From positions 2,462,001 to 2,526,000 of the forward strand of contig NZ_CP049885.1 in assembly GCF_011303755.1 (NCBI RefSeq): 64,000 bases of DNA, given 5' to 3'. The stretch is from Acidovorax sp. HDW3. GTDB taxonomy: Bacteria; Pseudomonadota; Gammaproteobacteria; Burkholderiales; Burkholderiaceae_C. The position numbers and the translations under genes are program-made. Position 1 is the first letter of the stretch; every line of letters begins with the position of its first letter. This document shows, one piece after another, positions 47,209-56,840 of the stretch. The notes under the pieces are model-generated. The model saw nothing but the letters and a program-made list of their open reading frames with translations, searched no databases and was not told the DNA's origin.

Positions 47209-48260
47209 TACCCCACCACCACCCGCCACCCCAGCGCTTCCCCGCCACGCAGCGGCTTGAGCTGGGCGTCACCAAACGGGTAGCTCTCGGGGGCAGTCCA
47301 GCTTTCGCGGCGCAGGGTGACGGTGCCGCTGTTGCGTGGCAGGCCGTAGAAGGCGGGGCCGTGGAAGCTGGCAAAACCCTCCAGTTTGTCCAGCGCGCCG
47401 ACGCTGTCGAAGGCTTCGGCGTACAGCTCCAGCGCGGCGTGCGCGGTATAGCAGCCGGCGCAGCCGCTGGCGTGCTCTTTCAGGTGCGCGGGGTGCGGCG
47501 CGCTGTCGGTACCGAGGAAGAATTTGCTGCTGCCGCTGGTAGCGGCCTGCAGCAGCGCCTGGCGGTGCGTCTCGCGCTTCAACACCGGCAGACAGTAGTA
47601 GTGCGGGCGGATGCCGCCGGTAAAGATGGCGTTGCGGTTGTAGAGCAGGTGGTGCGCGGTCAGCGTGGCGGCGGTGAAGCGGTCGGCCTCCTGCACGTAC
47701 TGCGCGGCTTCCTTGGTGGTGATGTGCTCGAAAACGATCTTCAGCTCGGGGAAGTCACGGCGCAGCGGGATGAGTTGCTGCTCGATGAACACAGCTTCGC
47801 GGTCGAACAGGTCGATGTCGGGGCTGGTGACTTCGCCGTGCACCAGCAGCAGCACGCCGGCTTTTTGCATGGCTTCGAGCGTCTTGTAGGTCTTGCGCAG
47901 GTCGGTCACGCCGGCATCGCTGTTGGTGGTGGCGCCGGCGGGGTAGAGCTTGGCGGCGACCACGCCCGCATCCTTGGCCCGGGCAATTTCCTCGGGCGGC
48001 AGGTTGTCGGTGAGGTACAGCGCCATCAAGGGCTCGAACTGCACACCGGCGGGCACGGCGGCGAGGATGCGCACCTTGTAGGCCAGCGCCTGGGCTGCCG
48101 TGGTCACGGGCGGGCGCAGGTTGGGCATGATGAGGGCGCGGCCAAACTGCGCGGCGGTGTGCGGCACGACGGTGGCCAGGGCGGCGCCGTCGCGCACGTG
48201 CAGGTGCCAGTCGTCGGGGCGGGTGAGGGTGAGGGTGAGGGTATCGAGGGTGGCGGTCAT
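47208..48260 (-). CDS. pyrC: Dihydroorotase
   Basis: PyrC closes carbamoyl aspartate to dihydroorotate in pyrimidine synthesis. The 350-residue protein has the zinc motif [12 protein letters not shown] (about residues 15-26), MPNLRPPV, the carbamylated lysine in [27 protein letters not shown] and the catalytic Asp in [10 protein letters not shown]. The start MTATLDTL was chosen over an ATG 18 bases upstream because E. coli PyrC starts at this point; neither has a good ribosome-binding site. The NYN gene follows with a one-base overlap. Confidence 0.96.
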   Translation of the reverse strand: MTATLDTLTLTLTRPDDWHLHVRDGAALATVVPHTAAQFGRALIMPNLRPPVTTAAQALAYKVRILAAVPAGVQFEPLMALYLTDNLPPEEIARAKDAGVVAAKLYPAGATTNSDAGVTDLRKTYKTLEAMQKAGVLLLVHGEVTSPDIDLFDREAVFIEQQLIPLRRDFPELKIVFEHITTKEAAQYVQEADRFTAATLTAHHLLYNRNAIFTGGIRPHYYCLPVLKRETHRQALLQAATSGSSKFFLGTDSAPHPAHLKEHASGCAGCYTAHAALELYAEAFDSVGALDKLEGFASFHGPAFYGLPRNSGTVTLRRESWTAPESYPFGDAQLKPLRGGEALGWRVVVG

Positions 48261-48287
48261 GGGGGGAGATTGTCCCATTGGTATCTA

Positions 48288-48345
48288 TTGCTATTAAAAA
48301 AATAGCTGCTCGCGCTTATTCAGCAAGCGCTACAGGCCAAAAAGC
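48288..48345 (+). repeat. Dispersed element, intergenic copy upstream of pyrC
   Basis: TTGCTATTAAAAAAATAGCT, GCTCGCGCTTATTCAGCAAG, CGCTACAGGCCAAAAAG. This is a full-length copy with both arms of the hairpin. Confidence 0.8.
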
Positions 48346-48348
48346 CTA

Positions 48349-48374
48349 TGAAAAAAGGCGCCCGCAGGCGCCTT
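48349..48374 (-). terminator. Intrinsic terminator of the glutamate/aspartate transporter operon
   Basis: AAGGCGCC (48355-48362) pairs with GGCGCCTT (48367-48374) around four bases. On the minus strand it is followed by a T-run. It lies about 37 bases after the gltL stop. Confidence 0.8.
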
Positions 48375-48410
48375 GGATGCCAGGCCCGGGGGCGGGCCAG
48401 GGTTGCAGGT

Positions 48411-49148
<738 letters not shown>

Positions 49149-49169
49149 GGAAATTCCTTTGGCAAGGCT

Positions 49170-49862
49170 TCAGCGGATGATGGCAATCTTCTGGTGCAGG
49201 CGCTTGACGCTCCACGACAGCGCGTAGCACATGACGAAGTAGGTCGCAGCTGCGGCCAGGTAGGACTCGATCGGGCGACCATAGTTTTTGCCGGCGATCT
49301 CAAAGCCCTTGAGCATGTCGTAGGCGCCAATGGCGTACACCAGCGAGGTGTCCTGGAACAAGATGATGGTCTGCGTCAGCAGCACCGGCAGCATGTTGCG
49401 AAACGCCTGCGGCAAGATCACCAGCTGCATGTTCTGGCCGTAGCTCATGCCCAGCGCCTGGCCGGCAAATACCTGGCCGCGCGGGATGGACTGGATACCG
49501 GCGCGCATGATTTCGCTGAAGTACGCGGCCTCGAAGGCAATGAAGGTGATGATGGCCGACATCTCGGCGCGGTGCTCGCGTCCAAACTCGCCAAACAGCG
49601 CGTAAAACGATGCCGGCATGAGCAGGAAGAACCACAAAATCACCATCAGCAGCGGAATCGAGCGCATCCCGTTGACGTAGATGGTGGCCGGCACATCCAG
49701 CCATTTTTTGCCCGACAAACGCATCATGGCCAGCACCGTGCCCAGGGCAATGCCGCCTGCCGTGGCCACCACGGTCAGGAAAACACTGAAATACAGGCCC
49801 TTGAGCACGAACTGGGTGTATAGCTCCCAGGAGAAAAACGACCAGTCGAGGTTGAGGTTCAT
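49170..49862 (-). CDS. gltK: Glutamate/aspartate ABC transporter permease (GltK type)
   Basis: The 230-residue inner-membrane protein has about five segments and the EAA loop YFSEIMRAGIQSIPRGQVFAGQALGMS that contacts the ATPase, as in polar amino acid permeases (HisM/GltK). It starts MNLNLDWSFFSWELY, one base after the preceding permease stop. Confidence 0.93.
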   Translation of the reverse strand: MNLNLDWSFFSWELYTQFVLKGLYFSVFLTVVATAGGIALGTVLAMMRLSGKKWLDVPATIYVNGMRSIPLLMVILWFFLLMPASFYALFGEFGREHRAEMSAIITFIAFEAAYFSEIMRAGIQSIPRGQVFAGQALGMSYGQNMQLVILPQAFRNMLPVLLTQTIILFQDTSLVYAIGAYDMLKGFEIAGKNYGRPIESYLAAAATYFVMCYALSWSVKRLHQKIAIIR

Positions 49863-49863
49863 A

Positions 49864-50616
49864 TCAATGCCCTCCCCCGCCCGCAGCGATCAGGCCGGGC
49901 ACGCGCACCGACTTTTCCACCCAGGCCATGATGCGGTTGATGGCAAAGGCCGACACCACGTACAGCCCCGTCACCGCCAGATAAACCTCGACGCCACGCG
50001 CGGTTTCTTCCTGCGCCTGCATGGCAAACATGGTCAGCTCGGCCACCGAGACGGCAAAGGCCACCGACGAGTTCTTGAAGATGTTCATGGTCTCGCTCGT
50101 CAGCGGCGGGATGATGATGCGAAACGCCATGGGCAGCAGCACGTAGCGGTAGGTTTGGAACGTGGTAAAGCCCATCGCCATGCCGGCGTAGCGCTGACCA
50201 CGCGGCAGCGCCAGCACGCCCGAGCGCACTTGTTCGGCAATGCGCGCCGAGGTAAAAAAACCCAGCGCAAACACCACCAGCACAAAGCCCGGCAGCGATT
50301 TCATCGCGGGCACCAGCGTCGGAATGACGTGGTACCACAGAAAAATATGTACCAGCAGCGGTATGTTGCGAAAGTATTCCACCCAGGCATTGCCCAGACG
50401 CACGGCCCAAGGGCTGTTGGGCAGGGTGCGCAGCGTGCCGATGATGGCGCCCACCACCAGCGCAATGGCCAGCGAGAGCAGTGAAACCGATACCGTCCAG
50501 CCCCAGGCCGACAGCAGCCAGTCCAGGTAAGTGATCTCGCCGCCCTTGCCAAAGCAGCTCGCGCCCACTTCCTGGGTAATGGTGTCCTGGCAGAACACCT
50601 GCCAATCCCAGCTCAT
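49864..50616 (-). CDS. gltJ: Glutamate/aspartate ABC transporter permease (GltJ type)
   Basis: The 250-residue inner-membrane protein starts MSWDWQVFCQDTITQEVGAS, has about five segments and the EAA loop SARIAEQVRSGVLALPRGQRYAGMAMG. The C-terminus is Gly-rich (LIAAGGGGH). AGGTG lies seven bases before the ATG; an upstream in-frame start would add ten unconserved residues. A terminator lies between it and the binding protein gene. Confidence 0.93.
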   Translation of the reverse strand: MSWDWQVFCQDTITQEVGASCFGKGGEITYLDWLLSAWGWTVSVSLLSLAIALVVGAIIGTLRTLPNSPWAVRLGNAWVEYFRNIPLLVHIFLWYHVIPTLVPAMKSLPGFVLVVFALGFFTSARIAEQVRSGVLALPRGQRYAGMAMGFTTFQTYRYVLLPMAFRIIIPPLTSETMNIFKNSSVAFAVSVAELTMFAMQAQEETARGVEVYLAVTGLYVVSAFAINRIMAWVEKSVRVPGLIAAGGGGH

Positions 50617-50669
50617 AGGAACACCTCGTTCTTTCTGAAAAACCACGCCACGCAGCGCTGCCGCGCAAC

Positions 50670-50705
50670 AAAAAAGCCCCTTCCGGCATTCCTGGCGGAA
50701 GGGGC
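50670..50705 (-). terminator. Terminator between gltI and the permease genes
   Basis: GCCCCTTCCG pairs with CGGAAGGGGC (50676-50685 and 50696-50705) around ten bases, with TTTTTTG following on the minus strand. Partial termination here would make more binding protein than permease, a common arrangement. Confidence 0.8.
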
Positions 50706-50724
50706 CAAGCCTTGCACCAATGCC

Positions 50725-51624
50725 TTACTTGACTTCGTAAGACTCCATCGGCTTGTCGTTGGGGTGTTCCCAGGCTTCTTTGGTCGCGGCCGACAGCGGC
50801 AGGCCGACCTTGACGTTGGCCGGCGGGATGGGCTGCATGAACCAGCGGTCGTAGAGCTTGGCCAGCGAGCCATCCTTGATCTGGCGCACGATGGAGTCAT
50901 CGACCGCCTTCTTGAAGGCCGGGTCGTCCTTGCGCAACATGCAGGCGATGGGTTCGACCGACAGCACCTCGCCGACGACCTTGAAGTCGCTCGGCGTCTT
51001 GGACTTGGAAATGTTGGCAGCCAGGATGGAGCCGTCCATGATGAAGGCGTCGGCACGGCCGGTTTCGAGCATCAGGAAGCTGTCGGCATGGTCCTTGCCC
51101 ATCACTTCCTTGAACGTCAGGCCATCAGCACGCTTGTTCTTGCGCAGGGTCTGCACCGAGGTTGTGCCCGTGGTGGTGACGATGGTCTTGCCGTTCAGGT
51201 CCTTGATGCCGGTGATGCCCGACTTGGCGTTGACGGCAATGCGCACTTCTTCCACGTAGGTGGTGTAGGCAAAGGCCACTTCCTTCTGGCGCGCCATGTT
51301 GTTGGTGGTCGAGCCGCATTCAAGATCGACCGTGCCGTTGGTCACCAGCGGGATACGGTTTTGCGACGTCACGGGCTGGTACTTGACGTCCAGCTTGGAC
51401 AGGCCCAGTTGCTTTTCCACATCGCCGGCGATGCGCTCGGCCATTTCGGTGTGAAAGCCGACGTATTTGCCGTTGCCCAGGGTATAGCCCAGGCCCGAAG
51501 ATTCGCGTACCCCCAGCGTGATGGCGCCCGTGGATTTGATCTTGGCCAGAGTGTCATTGGCCTGCGCCAGTGCGCCCGTGGCGGCCAACGTGGTAATGGC
51601 CAGGGCCAGCAGTTGCTTCTTCAT
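50725..51624 (-). CDS. gltI: Glutamate/aspartate periplasmic binding protein
   Basis: The 299-residue precursor has a signal peptide (MKKQLLALAITTLAATGALA, cleaved about before QAN) and a type II periplasmic binding fold: ITLGVRESSGLGYTLGNGKY, then the family signature TVDLECGSTTNNMARQKEVAFAYT. It delivers acidic amino acids to the permeases. AAGGAG lies seven bases before the ATG. A second, related binding protein gene lies about 100 bases upstream. Confidence 0.94.
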   Translation of the reverse strand: MKKQLLALAITTLAATGALAQANDTLAKIKSTGAITLGVRESSGLGYTLGNGKYVGFHTEMAERIAGDVEKQLGLSKLDVKYQPVTSQNRIPLVTNGTVDLECGSTTNNMARQKEVAFAYTTYVEEVRIAVNAKSGITGIKDLNGKTIVTTTGTTSVQTLRKNKRADGLTFKEVMGKDHADSFLMLETGRADAFIMDGSILAANISKSKTPSDFKVVGEVLSVEPIACMLRKDDPAFKKAVDDSIVRQIKDGSLAKLYDRWFMQPIPPANVKVGLPLSAATKEAWEHPNDKPMESYEVK

Positions 51625-51721
51625 GCTTATCTCCTTATGGGTGAAGCGGGACAAAAATCAAAGCCGCCAGCGCCCGAGTTCGGTGCTGGCAGTCATCACA
51701 TTCATGGCTGCGGGTATAGCC

Positions 51722-52603
51722 TTAAAACGGCAGCTGGTCGGTAGGGTGTTTCCAGAAGTCGCGCAGCAAATGGCTCGGCGGCAGGTTCAGCGCGCGCTTG
51801 TGCGGCGGGATGGGCTGCTGGAACCAGCGGTCGTACATGGTGTTGATCTCATGGCTGGAGATCAGGCGACGCATTTCATCGTCCACCACTTTTTTGAAAG
51901 CGGCGTCGTTCTTGGACAGCATGATGGCCAGGGCTTCGATGGAAAGGGCACGTCCCACCACCTTCAGCGCCTTGGGATCGGAGCGGCTGGCGGCCAGGCT
52001 GTAGAGCAGGACTTCATCCATGGCGAAGGCTTCAGCCTCGCCCTTTTCCACCATCTCGACGGCACGGGCATGGTCCGGGGCTTCGACGATGGTGATACCC
52101 ATCAAGCGCTCGCTATTGGCATCGCGTGCCGCCTTGAGCGGGGCCGAACCAGTGGTGGAAACCAGCTTTTTGCCGGCCAGGTCTTCCATCTTCATCACTG
52201 GGCTGTTGGCACGCACCAACAGGCGCGAACCAGTGATGAAGTGCGGAATGGTGAACGCAACCTTCTGGCGACGCTCGGCGTTGTTGGTGGTCGAACCGCA
52301 CTCCAGATCGGCACGGCCCTGGGTGATGGCGTCCATGCGCGACTCGGACGTTACGGCCAGGTACGACACCGGCACTTCCTTCACGCCCGTTTTCTTGCGC
52401 ACCGCTTCGACGATGCCCTGGCACAAGTCCATGGCGTAGCCGATGGGCTTGCCGCCTTCAACGTAGGAAAACGGCACCGAACTGTCGCGGTACGCCAGCA
52501 CCATCTTGCCGCCGGCAGCCACGCGTTCGAGCACGCCGTCTGCCGCCGCCATACCAGCCGATAGAGCCAACGCCAGCGCCAAGCCAGCCTGCATTTTTTT
52601 CAT
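51722..52603 (-). CDS. Second amino acid binding protein, related to GltI
   Basis: The 293-residue precursor has a signal peptide (MKKMQAGLALALALSAGMAA) and the same fold as GltI: MVLAYRDSSVPFSYVEGGKP, then ADLECGSTTNNAERRQKVAF. The shared signature and length show that it is a paralogue, but the ligand-contact stretches differ, so it may bind another amino acid and share the same permease. The gene is on the same strand, ahead of gltI and after the LysR gene. Confidence 0.9.
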   Translation of the reverse strand: MKKMQAGLALALALSAGMAAADGVLERVAAGGKMVLAYRDSSVPFSYVEGGKPIGYAMDLCQGIVEAVRKKTGVKEVPVSYLAVTSESRMDAITQGRADLECGSTTNNAERRQKVAFTIPHFITGSRLLVRANSPVMKMEDLAGKKLVSTTGSAPLKAARDANSERLMGITIVEAPDHARAVEMVEKGEAEAFAMDEVLLYSLAASRSDPKALKVVGRALSIEALAIMLSKNDAAFKKVVDDEMRRLISSHEINTMYDRWFQQPIPPHKRALNLPPSHLLRDFWKHPTDQLPF

Positions 52604-52805
52604 GACAACACTCCGTAATGAGGTCGGTTATGGGAAACAAACCCGCTGCAACTTCTGACTGCAGCAGGCACCAGAGCACTGCACAGCGACAGGCCCCATC
52701 CAAACGACCCCACCACCCAGCAAAGCAGCGCACTGTACGAGCGCTGCCCGGCAAAAGCCAATGCCAATCAAGGGGTCGGATTATGCAAGATATTCATATT
52801 AGTAT

Positions 52806-53744
52806 TTACCCTAGACATGGAATTCCAGATGTTTCCAAATGCGTCCAGAGCGCCTGGGCTGCACCCTGGGGCTGCTCCTTGCCCACCGGCTTTTCGCGGT
52901 ACGCACGCACGTCCATGACGATGCGCAGGCTCTGCAGCTCTGGCGGCGCAGCGCTCACCAGCAGGCCCGCTTCGAGCTCTTTGCGCACCGCGCTATAGGG
53001 CAAAAATGCCACCCCATGGCCTTCGAGCGCCATGGCCTTGAGGCCCTCGGCCATGTCGGTTTCGTACACCCGGTCGAGGTGGATCGGGCTGCCCGCCTGC
53101 TTGAGGATCAAATCCGTCAGCCGCCCCAGGTAGGCACCGGGCGCATAGCCCAGATAGGGCAGCGGCTCGGTGGCGACGCCGGGCAGGCGAAACAGCGGCT
53201 GACCCTGGGCGTCGGGCTTGGCGTAGGGCGACAGCGCCTCCTCGCCCAGGCTGACCATCTCGTAGCGCTCGGGGTCGAGCTGGATGGGCTGCGAGGGGTG
53301 GTGGTAGGCGATCAGCAGATCGCAGCCGCCTTCGACCAGGCGCATCACCGCATCGTGCACGTTGAGCGCGATCAGGCGGCTTTTGAAGGGCCCGAACTGC
53401 GCGTGCAGCTGCGACACCCAGGCCGGGAAAAAGGTAAAGGCCAGGGTGTGCGGCACGGCAAACGAGACCAGCTCCTTGCCCGCGCTGGTGTGCGCGCGCA
53501 GCATGGCGCGGGTGTTGTGCAGGCCCTGCAGCATCTCCAGCGCCTGGTCGTACAGCGTCTTGCCCGCCGGCGTCAGGCGCGTGGGGTAGGAGCTGCGATC
53601 GACCAGATCGGTGCCCGCCCACCCTTCGAGCGCCTGAATGCGGCGCGAAAAAGCCGGCTGGGTGACGTGGCGCAGCTGCGCCGAACGGCTAAAGCTGCGC
53701 GTTTCAGCCAGGCTGACGAAATCTTCTAACCATTTGGTTTCCAT
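52806..53744 (-). CDS. LysR-type transcriptional regulator
   Basis: The 312-residue protein has an N-terminal winged helix (WLEDFVSLAETRSFSRSAQLRHVTQPAFSRRIQALE, about residues 5-39) and a periplasmic-binding-like effector domain. It is on the same strand just ahead of the binding protein genes, so it probably controls them; the effector is likely an amino acid. TAATGC stands six bases before the ATG with no ribosome-binding site, which suggests a leaderless transcript. Confidence 0.93.
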   Translation of the reverse strand: METKWLEDFVSLAETRSFSRSAQLRHVTQPAFSRRIQALEGWAGTDLVDRSSYPTRLTPAGKTLYDQALEMLQGLHNTRAMLRAHTSAGKELVSFAVPHTLAFTFFPAWVSQLHAQFGPFKSRLIALNVHDAVMRLVEGGCDLLIAYHHPSQPIQLDPERYEMVSLGEEALSPYAKPDAQGQPLFRLPGVATEPLPYLGYAPGAYLGRLTDLILKQAGSPIHLDRVYETDMAEGLKAMALEGHGVAFLPYSAVRKELEAGLLVSAAPPELQSLRIVMDVRAYREKPVGKEQPQGAAQALWTHLETSGIPCLG

Positions 53745-53750
53745 AGCGCG

Positions 53751-53756
53751 GCATTA
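53751..53756 (-). promoter_or_regulatory. Candidate -10 box of the LysR gene, possibly leaderless
   Basis: TAATGC on the minus strand ends six bases before the ATG. The start of transcription would fall on or next to the start codon. Confidence 0.35.
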
Positions 53757-53827
53757 TCCGTCCGCGCACTGCGGCTGCAGCCCGGGAGTTACGCGGGCAC
53801 CCAAGAGGCTTGAAAACATGGCCAAAG

Positions 53828-53882
53828 CACTATAAAAATCATAGCTGCTTGCGCTTTATAGATAAGCCCTACAGGCCTATTC
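53828..53882 (+). repeat. Dispersed element, intergenic copy between LysR and the diguanylate cyclase
   Basis: CACTATAAAAATCATAGCTG, CTTGCGCTTTATAGATAAGC, CCTACAGGCC. This is a full-length copy with a weaker right arm. It lies in the 256-bp divergent gap, which shows no other clear feature. Confidence 0.75.
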
Positions 53883-54000
53883 AATCCTCCATACAGACGC
53901 CACGACACCGGATGGATAAGTGTTTCACGCTGTAGCCCCGGCCCGGCAGCTGCAGTAAATTCGCCCATCTCACTGTCTGGCTGCGCCGCCCACTGCCTTC

Positions 54001-56781
54001 ATGCCCTACCCCCTGCTTGCCGCTTTGCTGTGGTGTCTTGCCTGCCTGGCCGCGAGCTTGGGGCTGGTGCAACACGACCAGCAGCGTTGGCAGCAGGGGC
54101 AGCGCCAGCAGCTGCAAGCGCTGCTGCAGCCGCGCGCGGCGGCGCTGGAGCAGGCTCTGGACAGCATCGCAGCCCAAAACCAGGCACTGGCGGTGGCGCT
54201 GGCGCAAGAGCCGCACATGTCGCCGCACCGGCTCGGCCAGCTGGCCGCACAGGCCATAGCGCAAGAGCCGCGCATTCTGAGCGTGGTGCTGATGCGCCAG
54301 CTCAAGGCGCAATACGTCTATCCCGAGGTCGGCAACGAAGCCCTGCTGGGCCTCAATTACGGCCTGCGGCCCGAATTTTTACGCAGCATCGAGCGCGCCG
54401 AGCGCAGCCGCCGCACCGTTTTCAACGCACCCGTGCGTATGCCGCAAAGCGGGCACACCGGGGTCGTGGCACGCACCGCCATCTTCATCGGCGCCCCCAG
54501 CCCAGCGGACGATCAACCCGCGCCGGCCTGGGGGCAGGTGTCGATGGCAGCAGCGCTCGAACCCTTGCTGCAATCGGTGGGGCTGCGCGATGGCGCCATC
54601 GGAGCGCATCTGGCCCTGCGCAGCACATCGACCGGCGGCACCAACGAGCCGCTGTGGGGCGACCCCAGCACCTTCGAGCACCCCCACGCCAGCGCCCAGG
54701 TGCATCTGCCCGACGGCCACTGGGAACTTGCTGCCGCCCCGGCCTACAGCGCTTATCCGCTGGCCCGCGCCGCTGGCATTGGCAGCGCCGCCCTGGTGTT
54801 GGCGCTGCTGCCCCTGCTGCTGTGGTGGCGCCACCAGCGCCGCCTGGGCGCAGCCAGTGCCTGGGCTGCGTCGCAGCCCTCCACCCATATCCTGCCTCTG
54901 TCCAGCACGGCCAGCGCATCGGGCACATCCGGATCACGCCGACCACGCCGGCGCCTGCCGCTGCGCTTTTTGCTGCTGCTGGCCCTGGCCTTGCCCGTGC
55001 CGCTGCTGGTGGGGCTCGCCGGTTGGCTATCGCTGCAAACCTCGATGCGCGCGGCGCGCACGCTCGAACAAGGCCAGGCGCAGGAGGTTGCGCTGCGCGT
55101 GCGCGACAAGGTCAGCGCCTTCATGGACGTGCCGCGCCAGATGGTGACCTACAACACCGAGCAGTTTCGCTCCGGCCTGCTGCAGCTGGACGCGCCGCAG
55201 CAGCTGCAGCACCAGTTCTTGCTGCAGCTGCGCTACCAGCCCTGGCTGACCTTTTTGTCGGTCGGTACCAAAGACGGCGCGTACTACAGCGCCAGCCGCC
55301 CGCCGCTGGGGCAAGACCGCGCCCTGCGCCTGGTGCACAACACCGCTGCACCGCACGGCACGATACAGATTCAGCGCGTGAACGACGACTACCAGCCCAT
55401 AGGTCTGGCGCAGCAGGGCAATGCCGACTTCGACCCCCGCCGCCGACCCTGGTACCAGGCCGCCATCACGGCCAACAGCATCCGCTGGTACCCCACGTAC
55501 CGCTACGCCATCCACGATCCGGATGGCCTGTACGACACCCTGGGCCTGGGCATGAGCAGCCCGCTGTACAACAGCCGCCACGAGTTTTTGGGCGTACTCA
55601 CTGCCGACGTCGCCCTGTCGCAGCTGAGCGAATTTCTGCACGCCCAAATCACGCCACTGGGGGGCTTCGCCTTCGTCACCGAGGGCAGCGGCGAGCTGCT
55701 GGCCAGCTCAGACAACATCCCGCTGTACCGCCTGCAAAGCGGGCGCGTGCAGCGCCTGCGCCCCGAGCACAGCAGCAGCGCCGCCATCCGCCAGGCCGCC
55801 TTGCTGCTGCAAGCGCCCCAGCAGCCAGAAGGCCCCAGCCAGGCGGGCATCACGGTCGATACCGAGCCCTACCTGACCCACCGGCAAACCCTGCAGCTGC
55901 CCAACGGGCCGACGCTGCACATCGTCATCGGCCTGCCGCAGCACCACTTTGACGGCCCCAGCCGCGACATGCTGCGCAATATGCTGCTGCTGACCCTGTT
56001 TTTCTGGGCCCTGGCCATGGTGCTGGTGTGGTGGCTGGCCCAGCGCCTGGCGCAGCCCTTGGCCACGCTCAGCCACTGGGCGAGCCAGCTGGCAGAAGGC
56101 CAGTGGCATATTGCGCCGCCCCTGCCCAGCCCGGTGCGCGAGATAGCCACCTTGAGCCGCGCCCTCGCCCGCATGGCCCGGCGCCTGCGCCGGCACACGC
56201 TGGAGCTGGAGCTGCGCGTGGCCGAGCGCACCACCGCCCTGGCAGCGGCCAACCAGCAGCTCGCCGCCCTGGCCGCCACCGACGGCCTGACCGGCCTGGC
56301 CAATCGGCGCCAGTTCGACCAGCACCTGGCCGATGAAATCGCCCGCAGCCAGCGCAGCGGCGCGCCCCTGGCTCTGCTGCTGCTCGATGTCGATCACTTC
56401 AAAGCCTACAACGACCACTACGGCCACCAGGAGGGCGACCGGGCGCTGCAAAGCGTCGCCCACCTGCTGCAAAGCTATGCCCGCCGCCCTGGCGACCTGG
56501 CCGCGCGCTACGGCGGCGAGGAATTTGCCCTCATCGCCACCGACAGCGACACCCACAGCGCCCAAGCCCTGGGCCAGCACCTGTGCCAACAGCTGGCCAC
56601 CCTGGCATTGCCGCACGCCAACGCCCCCTCGGGGCGGCTGGGCGTGAGCATAGGCATCGCCTGCCTGGCCCCAGGGCAAAGCCTGAACCCGGCGCAGCTG
56701 CTGCAGCAGGCCGACGCCGCCCTGTACCAGGCCAAAGCCCGGGGACGCAACCAGGTGGTGCAGGCCTCTGGCTCGGTCTGA
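54001..56781 (+). CDS. Membrane diguanylate cyclase with two periplasmic sensor regions
   Basis: The 926-residue protein has a membrane start (about 3-24) and a first periplasmic region of about 230 residues. A second membrane segment follows (about 253-278), then a cytoplasmic linker, a third segment (about 323-343) and a Cache-like periplasmic domain with RRRPWYQAAITANSIRWYPT and VLTADVALSQLSEFL. A fourth segment (about 662-681) leads to a HAMP/coiled region and a GGDEF domain with GGEEF at about 839 and the RxxD inhibition site (RPGD). It should make cyclic di-GMP in response to outside signals. Two sensor modules in tandem suggest a gene fusion. Confidence 0.92.
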   Translation: MPYPLLAALLWCLACLAASLGLVQHDQQRWQQGQRQQLQALLQPRAAALEQALDSIAAQNQALAVALAQEPHMSPHRLGQLAAQAIAQEPRILSVVLMRQLKAQYVYPEVGNEALLGLNYGLRPEFLRSIERAERSRRTVFNAPVRMPQSGHTGVVARTAIFIGAPSPADDQPAPAWGQVSMAAALEPLLQSVGLRDGAIGAHLALRSTSTGGTNEPLWGDPSTFEHPHASAQVHLPDGHWELAAAPAYSAYPLARAAGIGSAALVLALLPLLLWWRHQRRLGAASAWAASQPSTHILPLSSTASASGTSGSRRPRRRLPLRFLLLLALALPVPLLVGLAGWLSLQTSMRAARTLEQGQAQEVALRVRDKVSAFMDVPRQMVTYNTEQFRSGLLQLDAPQQLQHQFLLQLRYQPWLTFLSVGTKDGAYYSASRPPLGQDRALRLVHNTAAPHGTIQIQRVNDDYQPIGLAQQGNADFDPRRRPWYQAAITANSIRWYPTYRYAIHDPDGLYDTLGLGMSSPLYNSRHEFLGVLTADVALSQLSEFLHAQITPLGGFAFVTEGSGELLASSDNIPLYRLQSGRVQRLRPEHSSSAAIRQAALLLQAPQQPEGPSQAGITVDTEPYLTHRQTLQLPNGPTLHIVIGLPQHHFDGPSRDMLRNMLLLTLFFWALAMVLVWWLAQRLAQPLATLSHWASQLAEGQWHIAPPLPSPVREIATLSRALARMARRLRRHTLELELRVAERTTALAAANQQLAALAATDGLTGLANRRQFDQHLADEIARSQRSGAPLALLLLDVDHFKAYNDHYGHQEGDRALQSVAHLLQSYARRPGDLAARYGGEEFALIATDSDTHSAQALGQHLCQQLATLALPHANAPSGRLGVSIGIACLAPGQSLNPAQLLQQADAALYQAKARGRNQVVQASGSV

Positions 56782-56840
56782 TTACTATAAAAATGATAGC
56801 TGCTAGCGCTTACCAGACAAGCGCTAGAGGCACTTTTTAT
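56782..56840 (+). repeat. Dispersed element, best-preserved copy; also a likely terminator
   Basis: TTACTATAAAAATGATAGCT, GCTAGCGCTTACCAGACAAG, CGCTAGAGGCACTTTTTAT. The perfect 9-bp stem CTAGCGCTT / AAGCGCTAG (56803-56811 and 56819-56827) is followed by AGGCAC and five T. It starts at the base after the diguanylate cyclase stop and includes the stop codon of the convergent ABC transporter. Confidence 0.85.
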
